From Seiridium cupressi (taxonomy: Eukaryota; Ascomycota; Sordariomycetes; Amphisphaeriales; Sporocadaceae): a DNA stretch of 64,000 nt. How positions within the stretch are numbered: position 1 is the stretch's first letter; the number at the start of each line of letters is the position of its first letter. Both the position numbers and the translations under genes were made by a program. The notes below the pieces were generated by a model that saw only the letters and a list, made by a program, of their open reading frames with translations, did no database searches and was not told the DNA's origin. The DNA is taken from positions 62,001 through 126,000 of the forward strand of contig JARVKI010000091.1 of the NCBI GenBank assembly GCA_036674765.1, given 5' to 3'. This document shows positions 1 to 12,392 of this stretch, in pieces.

Positions 1-988
1 TCTCAGGTTCGCCCGCTTCTTTAATGTGTACTATCGAACTCGTGCCTTCCTCGCCGTCGCAGCCTGGTTGCAAGACGGATACGATCGTGGTGGTATCCGC
101 CATGTGAGCAAGGTCCTTCTCGACGAGATTGAGCTACCGAGAATGCGTACCGAAGTCGAAGCCATGCGGGACAGAATGAGTGATCCGACCCCCACGGGCC
201 TGAAGGGACGCAACGTCATTCAAATGAGTCGACTTCCGTGGGATTCATATGTCGACCTGCCGTTGTGGAGATGCCCTACACAACAAGATGCACCAACACG
301 TACCACCGACGAGCCCTGCGCTGTCCAAGGGGATGCAACTCGTCGCGTACAGTCGGCTCCGACTACCGACATATCACCTACTCCGTCTGCTATCGAGCCG
401 ACGACTGTGGCTGTTGACGATGTAGATACAATTTCATCAGACTTGCTGATAGACTTTGAGCCCCACATTCAATCCAGCGTACAATCTCCATCTGTCGGGC
501 AAGCTGCTGTCATTTGCGAACAAACGGCCGATTTGAAAGACATGATATTGCTCCACAACGAATTCGAACCTCCTCCGCACCAAGGCGTACGAAACGAATT
601 TGAGCAGATCTGGCTGGGTACGCGCGCAGGCGAATTCATTATCGGCAACTACGCAAAGAAGCATGACGATTACAAGACTGTTCTCCTCGCTGCGTACGGT
701 GAGAAAGTTCGTGCAGGAATGGAGACGACTAAACTTCTTCGCCTTCTCGACCGAGTCGTACTCCAGGAACCAAGAGAGAAGGATCACCGCGGAGAAGACC
801 TGCTCGCCCTCATTTCTTGGTGCCAAATGTTTGCCCGTACCTTCCTGTTGTCGACGTCGGATACTCCATCGTACAAGACAATTGAGAAGTGGACTCAGAC
901 ACAGGCCAATTGGGCAAGAATGAGGCAAGTCATATGGGAGAACCAACAAGTTGTCAGCCCTGCCCAGCGTCAAATTCACGGGCACTGA
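1..988 (+). CDS. Unknown protein, 3' part only
   Basis: The frame is open from base 2 of the window to a TGA at 986-988, giving about 328 residues of a protein whose start lies upstream. The triplet at 26 that could be taken for a start is GTG inside this frame, so it is not used. The visible part has a basic N-terminal segment, a Pro/Thr/Ser-rich disordered middle (about residues 85-165), and an ordered helical C-terminal region rich in Trp, Arg and Leu (about residues 190-310). I do not recognise a family. The next gene, MCR1, begins 335 bases downstream on the same strand. Confidence 0.6.
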   Translation, partial: LRFARFFNVYYRTRAFLAVAAWLQDGYDRGGIRHVSKVLLDEIELPRMRTEVEAMRDRMSDPTPTGLKGRNVIQMSRLPWDSYVDLPLWRCPTQQDAPTRTTDEPCAVQGDATRRVQSAPTTDISPTPSAIEPTTVAVDDVDTISSDLLIDFEPHIQSSVQSPSVGQAAVICEQTADLKDMILLHNEFEPPPHQGVRNEFEQIWLGTRAGEFIIGNYAKKHDDYKTVLLAAYGEKVRAGMETTKLLRLLDRVVLQEPREKDHRGEDLLALISWCQMFARTFLLSTSDTPSYKTIEKWTQTQANWARMRQVIWENQQVVSPAQRQIHGH

Positions 989-1323
989 CGGTTATGGACG
1001 CACACGACAAGGGATTTGCACGAGTTGATAGCTGAGATGGAGAGAATCTAGCCTGAAATAGCTTGAGCGCACGTTTTCCTATTTTTCGATTGACTTGCAA
1101 CATGTATCTGGGGTGTATGCGTAATGATGTGAACTGAGAGTGTTATCACGTGATTAGCCGTCTACGTCATGCACCGAGAGCTTGGTGCGGCTTGCAGATC
1201 CCACCATCGATCATCAAGCTGATGACAGAGCTCTCTCTCGCGCACCTAAACTTTCCCACATATACCTACCCAATTAAGTTCAAGAGCCAGTCGCAGGCAA
1301 TCTTGACCACACAAGCCAATACC

Positions 1324-2493
1324 ATGTTTTCCAGAGCAGCATTTCGAGCGGCACAACCGTTGAAGCGCGTAAGTCATTCTTATTCAGTCGGCCAGAGCTT
1401 CCGGAGCTCCGAGCTGGCAAGACGGACAGCACAAGTTCCCTGGAAGACTAACACGTTTTATGACAGGTCGCCGTCTCCTCGCGTTCCTACGCTACCGAAC
1501 CCGCAAAGAAGGGCACCAGCCCGCTCTTATTCGTTGGTGGCGCAGCTGTGGCAGGTGGTGCTGGCTATTACTTCCTCGCGACCCCGCAAGGCAAGAACAC
1601 TGCCCAGAAGATCGAGCAGAAGGTCGAGAGCGGACCGGCCAAGCAGGCTTTCACTGGCGGTGATCAGGGCTTCATCTCGCTGCTGCTCGATGATGTTGAG
1701 ATCGTGAACCACAACACCAAGAAGCTCCGCTTCAAGCTCCCCGAGGATGACATGGTGTCGGGTCTGAAAATCGCGAGCGCGCTGTTGACCAAGTATAAGG
1801 ATGCCGGCGCAGAGAAGCCTGTCCTTAGACCTTACACCCCAACCAGCGATGAAGGTAAGTCGACTCTTCTTTCGAGTCCTCCTCAAGCTGCCGTGGATGG
1901 TATACTGATCGCGTCCTTTGGCAGACACAAAGGGCTACCTGGAGCTTATCGTCAAGAAGTACCCCAATGGTCCCATGTCAACCCATCTTCACGATTTGGT
2001 TCCCGGGCAGCGGTTGGAATTCAAGGGACCTCTCCCAAAGTACCCTTGGGAGACCAATAAGCACCAACACATTGCTCTAATTGCTGGCGGTACTGGCATC
2101 ACACCTATGTTCCAGCTCGCCCGCGGTGTCTTCAACAACCCGGATGACAAAACCAAGGTCACTTTGGTTTTCGGAAACATTTCTGAAGAAGACATCCTAC
2201 TCAAGCGCGAGTTCGAAGATCTTGAGAACACCTACCCACAGCGCTTCAGAGCATTCTATGTATTGGACAACCCTCCCAAGGAGTGGCAAGGCGGCAAGGG
2301 CTTCGTTACCAAGGACCTGCTGAAGACTGTCTTACCCGAACCCAAGAGTGAGAACATCAAGATTTTTGTGTGTGGTCCTCCCGGTCTCTACAAGGCCGTC
2401 TCTGGCCCCAAGGTATCCCCGCAGGATCAAGGCGACTTGACTGGCATCCTCAAGGAGCTCGGATACTCCAAGGACCAGGTCTACAAGTTTTAG
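1324..2493 (+). CDS. MCR1: NADH-cytochrome b5 reductase, mitochondrial (Mcr1)
   Basis: Three exons, 1324-1368, 1467-1854 and 1925-2493, encode 333 residues, the usual length for fungal Mcr1. The protein passes electrons from NADH through FAD to cytochrome b5 and supports sterol and ascorbate-radical metabolism at the mitochondrial outer membrane and intermembrane space. Visible features are a basic N-terminal presequence (residues 1-25), one Gly/Ala-rich membrane segment (34-50), the FAD-binding RPYT motif (136-139), the NAD-site GGTGITPM motif (199-206) and the CGPPG motif (294-298). The introns are GTAAGT...TGACAG (98 bases) and GTAAGT...GGCAG (70 bases). The ATG at 1324 is in good context (ACCATG) and gives a mitochondrial-type leader. 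Codon use resembles that of its neighbours. Confidence 0.96.
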
Positions 2494-5400
2494 AAGCGGC
2501 GTGTAAGATTACAAGTCTAGAGCGTGTAAACGGTATTTCCTTTTATCTTTGTTAGAGCTAGACTTGCGACCTAGACGGCAATTTCGAGAAGCCACAAAAT
2601 TTACGCTGCCTTGAGGTACAATTATTCTGCTTCCCATGCGTAGCAGTTTCCCTCTGGGCTCAATCATGGACAGTGGTCGACATACTTTGCAATAGGAGCA
2701 TGGCGGGACTCTTCGGCGAGCACTGCTAACGGAACATGGGCTTGGGAAGTGATAACGGCGATGCAAAGGATGTCAGGCTTTACAAGTAGGGTGAATTGCT
2801 TCATGGGCACCCTTCACTCTACTCCGAAGAGCAAAGAGCAATGGCTGTTCAACGTTGCATTCGCATGACTGTATATCTGACGCCCACTGTCTTGGTACTT
2901 GTTTCGTAGACCACCTGCGGACTTGCTGTCTATAGACTGAAGGACTTCCTGAGGACTTGTGAGTTAGGTAAGGTATGAACCATTGACAGCGATGGTGGCC
3001 ACCGCAAGGAGTGAATACCCTTCGAAAACAGCGTGATCTTGGTACAGTTCTGTACAGATAGATCATGCCACCTCCAGAAGCATTCAAACCATGCCCGCAC
3101 AGCAAACCTCCATAGATGCTGTGATGCAGCAGCTGCACCGCTTTGAAACTGCTGAGGCAACAACTTTAGCAGGCCGGAGACATGAAATTGGTATACGAAC
3201 TTGATATGTGAGAATAGCAGAGCGACATTTCGTCTGCCTGGGAAATCCATCGCACTGAATGAACAGTGCAATAGGATAGGATAGGCTGTTAATGGCGTCG
3301 AGTCAGAATGATGTAGTAGTGTGGCAGATGTGTTCATCCTGCTTAGCGTGTTTGTTGCAGTATCAATCTTCACCAGACTCAATTTTGAAATACTTTCCTA
3401 GACCCCTTACGCTCCTGGGTGTTTCTGATCGTCTCAGTCTTGACGTTGCTTATCCGTACGTACTCCCCTTTATGGTCACGAGGAGCACAATGTACAGCAT
3501 GGCATGGCATCGACAACTGTTTATAGAGAACGCAACCCGGCGTTCCAGTAGCTCAGCTGTTTTCTGCGCACCTTTAGGAAAGCCTGGAACTCGGTTTGTA
3601 AGTTCGAACACAGAAAGAAACACGTTGTTATAACAGAACCATGTGCAACCTCCAACATCCTGAGCATCCAGTGAATCCTTTCTGTTTCGTTCTAAAGATT
3701 CTTCCGTGGCCGCCAGACATCGAAGAGCACATCGTATCCTCGATGATAATAACAGACTACTTCGCTAAAGTGAGTAACGGTCCAGCTATAGATACCAAAC
3801 AATGTGCAACTCTTATTTCAAGTTCCGTGACAGCCAGAACGGAGAATTAGCATTGACGCCTACCATCCTTCATATAGTAGAATACTCCAAATCAAGATAG
3901 GGAATCACCTTATTTCTACATAAGCTAAAAATACCTTACGTATTTCCCTTTTTACCCCTCTTCTCTTTTTCTATTGGCAAAGGGTTTCTCTTTTTATTAT
4001 AGACCAGATACCCAGCGCCTACGCCGGTATTCTCTGGTTTCTCTGACCCGAGTCCAGTATGTCAACATGCAGTGACGGCTAGAATATGACGAATAGGAAT
4101 TAGTCGTTCATGGAGAACATCGCGTCCTGTCATTGAGGATAGGTTTAGCGACCCGCTTCTGACGGCTCGAGTCTTTTGTGTGCTTCAATATTGCCACGCA
4201 ATGGGCACACACAGGTGTGCGATGCTCTAATACCAGTATGAAAAGACAGGCTGCGTTCGCACGCATGAGCTTAGGAGTCGGTCGAAAATCGCCGATGAAA
4301 TTGTCCGGATATCCCACTCTCAGTTCGTCCCTATAGAATTATTTACGTCACGTTCAACAAAAGTCTTGTCAATTCCAATCGGACACATTTGGGAAAGGGC
4401 CCACCGATGAAATAAACACTCCGAGCCTAGGGCCAGCAGCTATTCCCGGCTTGATTTAATAGGAATTAACCAAAACCAGTACATGTTACTTTGCGACTCT
4501 AAGTAGTCGAACCGGCGAAGTCTAACATGATCTGGCCCGCAATGTCGAAAAGAACCCTGCTAGTACCAACTTGCCTTTAACACAACATAACTGATCGTCG
4601 CGTGCCGAAGCGCGCGCCCTCCCAGTCATTGCGGACAATTCCTAATTGCGAGATTGCCGTGCTGGGGGCATGCGAGTCCCGACATAGGCATGTGGTGTGA
4701 TAGGTAGCGTAACGGTCCGGGTCTGACCGACTCCCGCACGCGCAAGGTTTGCAATTTGGGCAAAATTACGCATCGTGGGGTTCATACTGCGTATTGTGGG
4801 CTTCACGGGCAACGATCTGACTGGCTAATCTTACGAGTTCACACCAGAGACACAAAGCTGGGCCTGGGAATCCTTCTGGTTCCGAGGCGATGGTAATGAT
4901 GACCATGCATTAGTCAAATCTTTATGTCCATGTCTCGGGAAAGTGGGCGATGATCTATTGACGATTTATCCGACGCTACCAACCAGTAACAAGGCCCAGC
5001 AAACCTTCATGGCCGCGGCAGCAGATCGTGAGCCACATCGTTGGAGATTGAGTGCCCAGACCCGGGTATGAGCGTTGTAGGCGCAGTGAAGCGGGGAGGG
5101 GTGTGGGAAATCTACCGGTAATGGAATTGGGCCCAAACCACAGCATCGTACATACACTAGTCTCGAGTCGGCTCGGTAGTCCTCCGCCCCAAGTGGAACT
5201 TATGACATGGTTATGGAAAGACCATTGTTTACTTTCGATCTAGCCTCACCAAGCCCAAGTACCCTTCAAGTACCGAACGAGCATGAGTCGGTAGAGCGTG
5301 ATTGAGTGGGTATTGATCGATTCATGGTCGCGAACACTCGTTTCGTAATTACAGCCACGTCTTTTTGCTCTCGTTGGAGCGACTCTGGGGTGACCAACGG

Positions 5401-5805
5401 AGACGAGAACGTGACCGCAGTGGTGAGTCAAACCTGAAAGAGCCGCGGCTCAAGGAGCAACCAGACATCGCAAAATGCGGCTTCTGAATAGTGATTGTGG
5501 GAGCTGTCCATTGACATGCAGGCTGCCATTCCGGATTGCTAAGAGTCCAACCTGGGTTACTTGGTTCCCTGACAATAAATCTTCCAAAAGTTTTCCGTCC
5601 ACGCTCAAAACAATGACCTTGACGCGGGGATGCGGCCGCTCATCCTCCACTACTCCCATAGCGCGATCTGAATCACGATGCTGGGATCACTAGACGGGCA
5701 AATAGGGCTGAAGGGGCGGCCAATGTGCGGCACAGCCGTTGGAGTTTATAACTCATTAAGTAAAGTTTACTTCCGCTCTTCCATAGGATCACCCTCCGAG
5801 CTATA
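2494..5805. other. Intergenic, 3.3 kb between convergent genes
   Basis: This lies between the stop of MCR1 and the stop of the J-protein, so it should hold only 3' ends, yet it is long. Short frames exist on both strands, the longest about 110-150 codons around 2930-3630, but they lack good starts, splice-linked partners and recognisable domains. Bases 3880-4000 are AT- and pyrimidine-rich. I saw no tRNA and no terminal repeats of a mobile element. Confidence 0.5.
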
Positions 5806-7644
5806 CTACCTCATCGGCAACAACAGCTCCTCACTCTCGGCTACTTCTCTGGTTGCTTCCGTTCCTTGAAATATATACCGTACATGTAGTGTCTTTGGGA
5901 CACCTGGCACCGGATCCCAGAATCCTAAAATGTTGGTCTTATCCACGCTGGACGGGATGCGTAATTGGCCATCGTCGACGAGAGCTGCCACAGCAGTAGT
6001 GACGTCCGCGACTTCTTCCAGCCCCCACGAATCATCCTTCTTGACGCCATATTTAGCACTCAAAATCACCAGACCGCGATTGGCTCGTTCGGCGTCCTGC
6101 CTGTTTTCGACATTGGCTGATAGAAGAATGGTGATATCATCTGCTTCCCCGCGCCTATCCTGTACCAGCTTGATCAACTCGCTCCTCTCGTGAAGCTTTG
6201 ATGTGTGAACTTGCCGCCGACGTGAAACGAGGTCCCAAGCTGCGAGACCGAGGAAAGGAGCCAAGGCTACCCAGAAAAGAAAGTGGGTGTTGGTCGGAGA
6301 CCCGAAACTCAATAAGAAGGGCAATCGGATCCTTTGACCGAGTCGAGACCAGTATAGGGATAGGTGAAGGTGATGAGTGCTGAATCCGATCTCGAAACCG
6401 AGCCTGGAGAAGCGTCCAATCCGTTTTAAGCACCTCAGTGCTAGGACTTTCGACCATAAAAAGCCAGATGACAGCTCCGCCTCGATCCGCACACCATTGC
6501 TAGCTTTGCGGATAAGCTGCTCTCTTGACCTTTGAGCGTTCATAAATTGGGTTGCACCCCGTGTTCCTGCCACGTCAATGCCATATTTAATTGAGGCGCC
6601 TATCGCCTGGGGCTCCAGCGCAGTCGAAAAGGTCCATAACCCTTGAGCTATAGGACTCTGTATGGATGCTGGCAGCCTATAGCTAGCCTCTAATCTTGGA
6701 GCCACGTGTATTGGGACTAGACTTAAGAGCTGCCTGTTCAAGGTCGAAAATCGAGAGAACCCAGCAGCCCCGGATTCGAACAGGCGTGGCGACCCCATAT
6801 CAAGCTTCATGCCTAACCCCAGACTGCCATTCTTAACCCATGTTTGCAGCCTGTGAAGACTGGAGCCAATCTTACCCACGCATTTCGAAACGTAATGCTC
6901 GCGTGTGGAGTCGCCTTCTCTTTGTTCGTTATTGTTCTCATCCTGCCGTGATTCATAGTTCAAATGGTTATGGTGTTGAGCTCCTCCAAGGACGTCCCAA
7001 AGTTGGTAAACTTGGTATCGTCCTGGTTCGTCCAGCACAAGATCAAATGTGTTGACCTCGTCCAAGCCCTGCAAAAGCCGTCTGTCGGGGCAAATAAGGC
7101 GCTCAAAGGCGTCCTGGACGAGAGTGAAATAAACACTAGCGGCCCTGCGGGACCTCGGCGGGTGAGTATCCGGATAGAATAAGACAAAGAGTCTGAAATA
7201 TGCCCGCCGGATATCCCGAGCTGAGGGGTTCTGTGGCAGGACTAGCAGATCATATGGATCAATGACACGTTGACGTTCTTGCAAGGCTACAGGGTCATAG
7301 TAGTCTGTTATTGGAGGAAGAACGGCGGAATCGTTTTCGTCCTCGTGGTGCTTAGACATCATTCCCGACGCAATGGTTGACCTGTCATATGTGGATGCCC
7401 CGTCGTCGAAGCCGAATTCAAACTCCTGGCGCGTGGCAGCAAACTGATCATTCAGCGAGTATCGAGAAGCCGTCGTGCGCAGTCCGAGTGAGCCGTAGAC
7501 ATGGCCATAGCCCTGAGATTGAATGTAGTCGTCGTTGTAGATTGCAGACGACCTGGCCGAGGAATTACGGGACGGCCCTTGACCACGAGTCCTACGGATT
7601 CTGCTACCTCCGGCCGTCAAACGTGCTGATGCAGGATCGGCCAT
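5806..7644 (-). CDS. DNAJC11-like J-domain membrane protein with degenerate HPD
   Basis: A single exon encodes 612 residues, starting at the ATG at 7644-7642. After a disordered N-terminus comes a J-domain (about residues 129-190). The middle resembles the beta-rich middle of DNAJC11, a membrane segment follows (about 454-474), and the C-terminal DUF3395-type domain (about 475-612) contains the typical GFWDPVPG segment. DNAJC11 proteins associate with the MICOS/SAM machinery at mitochondria; I infer the same location here. The J-domain carries YPD at 157-159 where working J-domains have HPD. The codon is TAT, so stimulation of Hsp70 is doubtful. The family assignment rests on the order of domains and the C-terminal motif. 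Confidence 0.82.
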   Translation of the reverse strand: MADPASARLTAGGSRIRRTRGQGPSRNSSARSSAIYNDDYIQSQGYGHVYGSLGLRTTASRYSLNDQFAATRQEFEFGFDDGASTYDRSTIASGMMSKHHEDENDSAVLPPITDYYDPVALQERQRVIDPYDLLVLPQNPSARDIRRAYFRLFVLFYPDTHPPRSRRAASVYFTLVQDAFERLICPDRRLLQGLDEVNTFDLVLDEPGRYQVYQLWDVLGGAQHHNHLNYESRQDENNNEQREGDSTREHYVSKCVGKIGSSLHRLQTWVKNGSLGLGMKLDMGSPRLFESGAAGFSRFSTLNRQLLSLVPIHVAPRLEASYRLPASIQSPIAQGLWTFSTALEPQAIGASIKYGIDVAGTRGATQFMNAQRSREQLIRKASNGVRIEAELSSGFLWSKVLALRCLKRIGRFSRLGFEIGFSTHHLHLSLYWSRLGQRIRLPFLLSFGSPTNTHFLFWVALAPFLGLAAWDLVSRRRQVHTSKLHERSELIKLVQDRRGEADDITILLSANVENRQDAERANRGLVILSAKYGVKKDDSWGLEEVADVTTAVAALVDDGQLRIPSSVDKTNILGFWDPVPGVPKTLHVRYIFQGTEATREVAESEELLLPMR

Positions 7645-9855
7645 ATTTCAAGCCAACTGCTTTTGTTTTGGACGCGAGGGAATTCGTGACGAGGTTGTAG
7701 TTACTGGTGGAAGCCTCACACAGCTTAGTGAGTGTTCTTGATTGAAACCAACGGGCTGATTGATGCTAGTGGTGGTCCGACGGAAGTGAGGATTGGTGTG
7801 CAGCCAGCCCAAGTCTTCGCTCTGCCTCTCAGTTTCGGAATATATGATATCAATTGATGAGAGTTCAATTCCCAAATGGAAACAACATCTTGTCGTGAAC
7901 CAAACTTCATCGCAATTCAGAATTTCCGGGCCAACGCTTGCAAACCCCTCATCAACAAGGCCATTTTATTTGCGCCGCCTCACTGTCGCGCGCAGCACTG
8001 TCCAGGCCAGTAGTTTCATGTTGATGACAGGGATCGCCAACACTTCAGAATCGCTAATGCTTGCCCCGTGTTTGCAACACTCAACACCGGCCGAGTGTTG
8101 CGGCATCGACCACCTCTTGATAATACATGAGAAGACTGTCATTCATGGTAACACAAATGCTGCCGCCGCCTTTGACCCACCCATCACTGACTGAGATGTC
8201 CTTGACTTGCTGCCATTCCGCTTTAAATCTGCACCAAGAGGCTCCTGCCGGCGACAGGGGTTGTGTGTAAGCATTGTGGCGCGCTTTCAACAAAATCTAA
8301 AGCCTTGAGCCCCATTGCGTACTGCTAGGGGGGACACTAAGACGATCGCGTTTCTCGAAATGGACTACCGAGCGTTTCCCAGGCGTGGCCAAAGTACGAT
8401 AGTCATAGACTTTCTCCCATAATCGAAGCACTCGTGGCTCTACATACCAGCACCTACCTGCCGGACGAGCATGATTCGTTTAACACCGACCAACGGCTGT
8501 GGAGCGGTGTCAGTGTGACGAAGGGCGGTGCTTGCAACCATAGTGCCTGGTTTGACGCCGAGTCCGTATAGACCTTGGTATATGGCATATGGCAAACGGA
8601 TACCGCAGGACGGACTGACCATGTCGTCATGGCCAAGTTCACACTGGCTGCTGTTCAGTGTCATATTTCACAATTAGAAAGCTGCGGTAGTTCATGATCG
8701 TGAACCCGGACGTGCCTTTAGCAATATCATATTTGACGATGAATCCCAACCGTGGCATAGCTACTCAAGAGAGGAATATTGCTTCATTCAACCACGTCAA
8801 ATCACCAATCACCACTGCGTCCCGGGGATAAGCCCGCGGAGTTGCTAAGACCGCGCCCATGTAGCACACCACAGCCCCATATCATACTATGGTACATGCA
8901 GTAGGTATCATCAAAGGACCCAGTGGAGACGGCAACTAAAATGCGGCCGCAATGTCCGCTATTGGTGACAAGCTAGGTAGGATCCAAGTGACTTCCAAGC
9001 ACGAGACCGGCGATTCGGTACTTACGGACGCGAGCCCTATCGGACTTGTGCCCCACCGCGATCATGCGAGGGTCTTTTGAGTCCTACACATCACCAGTGC
9101 CACTGCATGTAGCGTGTCCACCTCGTATTGCGCAGAATTACCTCTGCGTTACTTCTGCCCTATGGACCCAACTTTCCCAGCCCTAGGACGTACAGGGCCA
9201 TGGGTGCTTGGGCGCAGGGATCAACGTGGATGCACGGCGCTTAAACAAGACCGACTCTGGCACCCCTTGAGCTCGCTGCCAGCTAGTAGACCGACCCGCC
9301 GCTTCGGGTGGACAACTGGCAAACTGGTACTTGGTATGATACTTTCCCCCCTCTACTGTAGGGGGAACCCCTAGCTTGGGGATCATCGAGACCATAGCAT
9401 GGCGATGCGGTCTGGGCTGCAGCAACGTTTCCCACGTCCATCTGGTACGGGCAGTAGGTAACTGGAGAGATTACCTCGTTCAACGACCAAGCAGGTTGTC
9501 CGCCTAATCTCCAATCCCGGGATTTATCATCACAGGGCTGAGGACTGCTCGCACCACGCGCCTGTCCGTGGCCCGTCTTCTAAGTGCGGGCCTTCACTGC
9601 AGCTTCGACTTACTTAACTCCTGATAGTCGTTTCCCCTTCCTGACCTCGGCTTCTGGCTGTGTGCACCGCAACGTTGTACAGCCCCGTGTCTGCTCCCAG
9701 GCCCCAGATTCCGCAACATTGATATAAATCGCAAGAGGATCCAGAGTAAGCTGATCGACGAGTCGTCCAACGGACGGGAGGTCCTCGGGTCTTGTCCGCT
9801 GTTCTGTCCAACCCAGTTCAATTCGTACGGTATACATTAATAATCAGAAGCCGCG
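7645..9855. other. Intergenic, 2.2 kb shared upstream region
   Basis: This separates the divergent J-protein and Zn2Cys6 regulator, so it should contain both promoters. No coding exon could be supported. Two small C/G hairpins sit side by side at about 9344-9385, about 480 bases before the regulator start. No other structure was recognised. Confidence 0.5.
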
Positions 9856-12051
9856 ATGCCCACGTTCATGGCTTGCTTTCCTCATGACGCGGGCGTCGGT
9901 GGAGGTGCAGCGGCCGCAAACGCTAGGAAGGCCAACCAGGCCTGCTATTCATGCCGTAAGCAGGTCAGTACACGCTATACTACCCAGTGTATACCGCAAA
10001 TGGTTGCTTACACGTAGTATAGAAGCGTAGGTGTGACAAAGCCTTACCTTCCTGCTCGCTATGCTCGAGAATGGCACGGCACTGTGACTGTAAGTAGGCA
10101 GAGATCAGCACGGGCGACTACATTGTACATGGAGGCTGCTGACAGGATCGCATGTCAGACTCGGAGGTGCAACCGGCACCGACTGCGGAGGATTTTGCAA
10201 CGCTCCAAGAGAAACTGAGACAGTTGGAAGACCGTCTGTCCTATGCCAGTGCGTCCGACATCAGTGTTGGCCATCTGAGTCCACCGAGCGCCACGGTATC
10301 ACACGCAGGCCGCACCCCGCAACTGCCCGCGCAAGAACCGCTGTGGCAGAATGCCTTGGGGAGCTTTCCAGCCGCTGCTTTTCTTGACGCGCGGATGTTC
10401 CAATGGAATGGTCTGCACGTACCTACGCCGACTTCAGAGATACCTGCTGTAAGTGCTACACCATGTCGATAGGTGTAAGCTGTCGCTGCCGCCTGTCAAC
10501 CCCCGTGCATCCTTTCCACCCTGTCATCGTACCATCGGGAGCTAGCTGTACGCTTCACGGGAGGGCTATACATAATGCCCTTTCCGATCGATCTTTTCCC
10601 GCACAACGACAAACGATCCACCTGTTGAGTGGCTAAAACTGACGCTGTACTGCGCAGGACGTAATGCAATGTATCGGAAATGCGGACGACCTTGAACAGA
10701 CTCTGTCCGACTATTTCGGCGACATCCATCCCTGGTTCCCCATTGTCTCAAGGAAACGAATGACCTTGGGCTACCAACTCTGGGAGGCCGGGGGCGATAT
10801 TGCCCTACTGCTTCTGTCAATGAAGCTGATCACGTCGCAACCACAGCGTGGCTTCGCCGCATCGGAGAATTATCTATATACAGCATCTAAGCGCTACGCT
10901 GCCTTGCTCGAGAATATCGGAACTACTTCATTGGCATACCTGCAGGCAATCATTCTCATAGGGCTTTATGAGTATGGGCAGGGAGTTTATCCAGCCGCTT
11001 ATATGACCGTCGGTCACTGCTTAAGATACGCAGAGTTCCTCGGCCTCCCCTCGCCTAGAAACAGCAGCGTTTTGCTAGGACATCCTGTAAGACCAGCCTC
11101 TTCCATACCCACTGCCTAACATGAAATGGAGACCATATTGACCACAAGCTGTAGTTGACATGGGCTGACGCTGAAGAACGCCGCCGCGTCTGGTGGGCTG
11201 TGTACATTATGGACAAGCTAGTCTCGTTGGGATCCTATAAGCGACCGATGTGCGCTGAGCCATCGCCAGACGAACTTCTCCCGACCAATGATAAGGCTTG
11301 GGACATGGAAGATAGTGCAAGGGCGTTCCAGCGCACAGTTTCCTCACCATTTTCGGATTTACAATCTACCTTTGCCCGGCTCTGCCAGGCTGCCTTGCTA
11401 TCTGGAAGAACTCTAAGGCATCATGGGGAACTGGAACAACGCAAAGTCAATGGGGAGCGTTATGACTTTACCGATGTCGGTCGCTTGATGGACGACGCAC
11501 ATACCTTGTGTAAAGCACTACAATCGGACTTTGCAACGAATCCTGCCGCTTACTTTAGCCTCGTTGCAGCGAAGTGCCTCAACTTTACCGGTATCCTCAG
11601 GATCCTGGCCATGTATGCTTCGGGCGAATCGCTCCGGGGTGTTGGTTCGGAGTGGAACGAGGAAGAGATGACGTTACAAATGACAGCGATCGAAGGAACG
11701 AAGAAGACAGCGGCTCATGTGCGAGACTTCGCAGCCGACCTGTTTGCCTTTATCTCCCTCGATGAGGATGTGGTCAAGACGCCACCGATGGTGCTGGACG
11801 CCTTCTACCTGGGTTCCATGGCGCATCACAGTGTCTGGAAAGAGACGGGCGACCCCATCGCTGAGAGCAGCCTTGAAACGACTCGGAAATGTCTCATTAG
11901 GCTCAGTGGCAGATGGAGACTCGGAAAGGAGCTCCTTGATATGCTGGAGACGCATGAGATGAACTATATTGTGGGCCCTAACTTCCAGAGCAGTAAGCTC
12001 GGCGGTATCCCGCTGGTCTATCCAGTCATGTCTCAGCTGGATAGGGCATAA
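9856..12051 (+). CDS. Zn(II)2Cys6 fungal transcription factor
   Basis: Five exons, 9856-9963, 10023-10089, 10159-10448, 10658-11086 and 11155-12051, encode 596 residues. The binuclear zinc cluster is at residues 30-57 (Cys 30, 33, 40, 47, 50, 57) with the basic CRKQKRRCDK core. Intron 1 interrupts the cluster just after the second Cys, a common site in this family, and intron 2 falls at its end. A short coiled-coil linker (QEKLRQLEDRL) follows. Then comes the fungal-specific transcription factor domain, with its usual HPWFPIVS and RRRVWWAVYIMDK segments. The third exon uses the acceptor at 10157-10158; an acceptor 13 bases earlier would create a stop. The target genes are not evident. It converges on the unknown membrane protein at 12393-13214. 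Confidence 0.93.
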
Positions 12052-12392
12052 TGAATGTGACAATGATACCCACTGGGGGAGGAGCCCGGTTTTGAAGAAG
12101 CATGGCCTGGCGTTCAATAGGTTACTAGGCTTATAGCCATCCTAGCATTACAAGGCATAAAATATACTAGATCATTTATACCTACATAGCTCGTAACTGA
12201 ACAGGTTTCGGTGGACTACCAGGGATATTCTTAATCGGAATCACAAACTATTCAAGAGATGCGAGAATTCCGACGACGGGATATTGAAAGCTGCTAACTA
12301 GGGAGAATGCGGTCATTTGCTGGCACAAGCCGCAGCATCGGTATCTCTTTTGAAAATATAGATGCGAGACTAACCGTAACATCTGCGGCATG
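12052..12392. other. Short convergent intergenic region
   Basis: These 341 bases separate two convergent stops and are AT-rich around 12150-12190. They presumably hold both 3' ends. Nothing else was seen. Confidence 0.5.

Noticed and set aside
437..985. 182-codon minus-strand frame opposite the first gene
   Set aside because: No domain, and it lies against a longer frame with plausible protein content.
2930..3382. 150-codon minus-strand frame downstream of MCR1
   Set aside because: No ATG at its start and no recognisable content.
6771..6785. tRNA T-loop-like word (GGATTCGAAC)
   Set aside because: Inside the J-protein coding sequence, with no matching arms.
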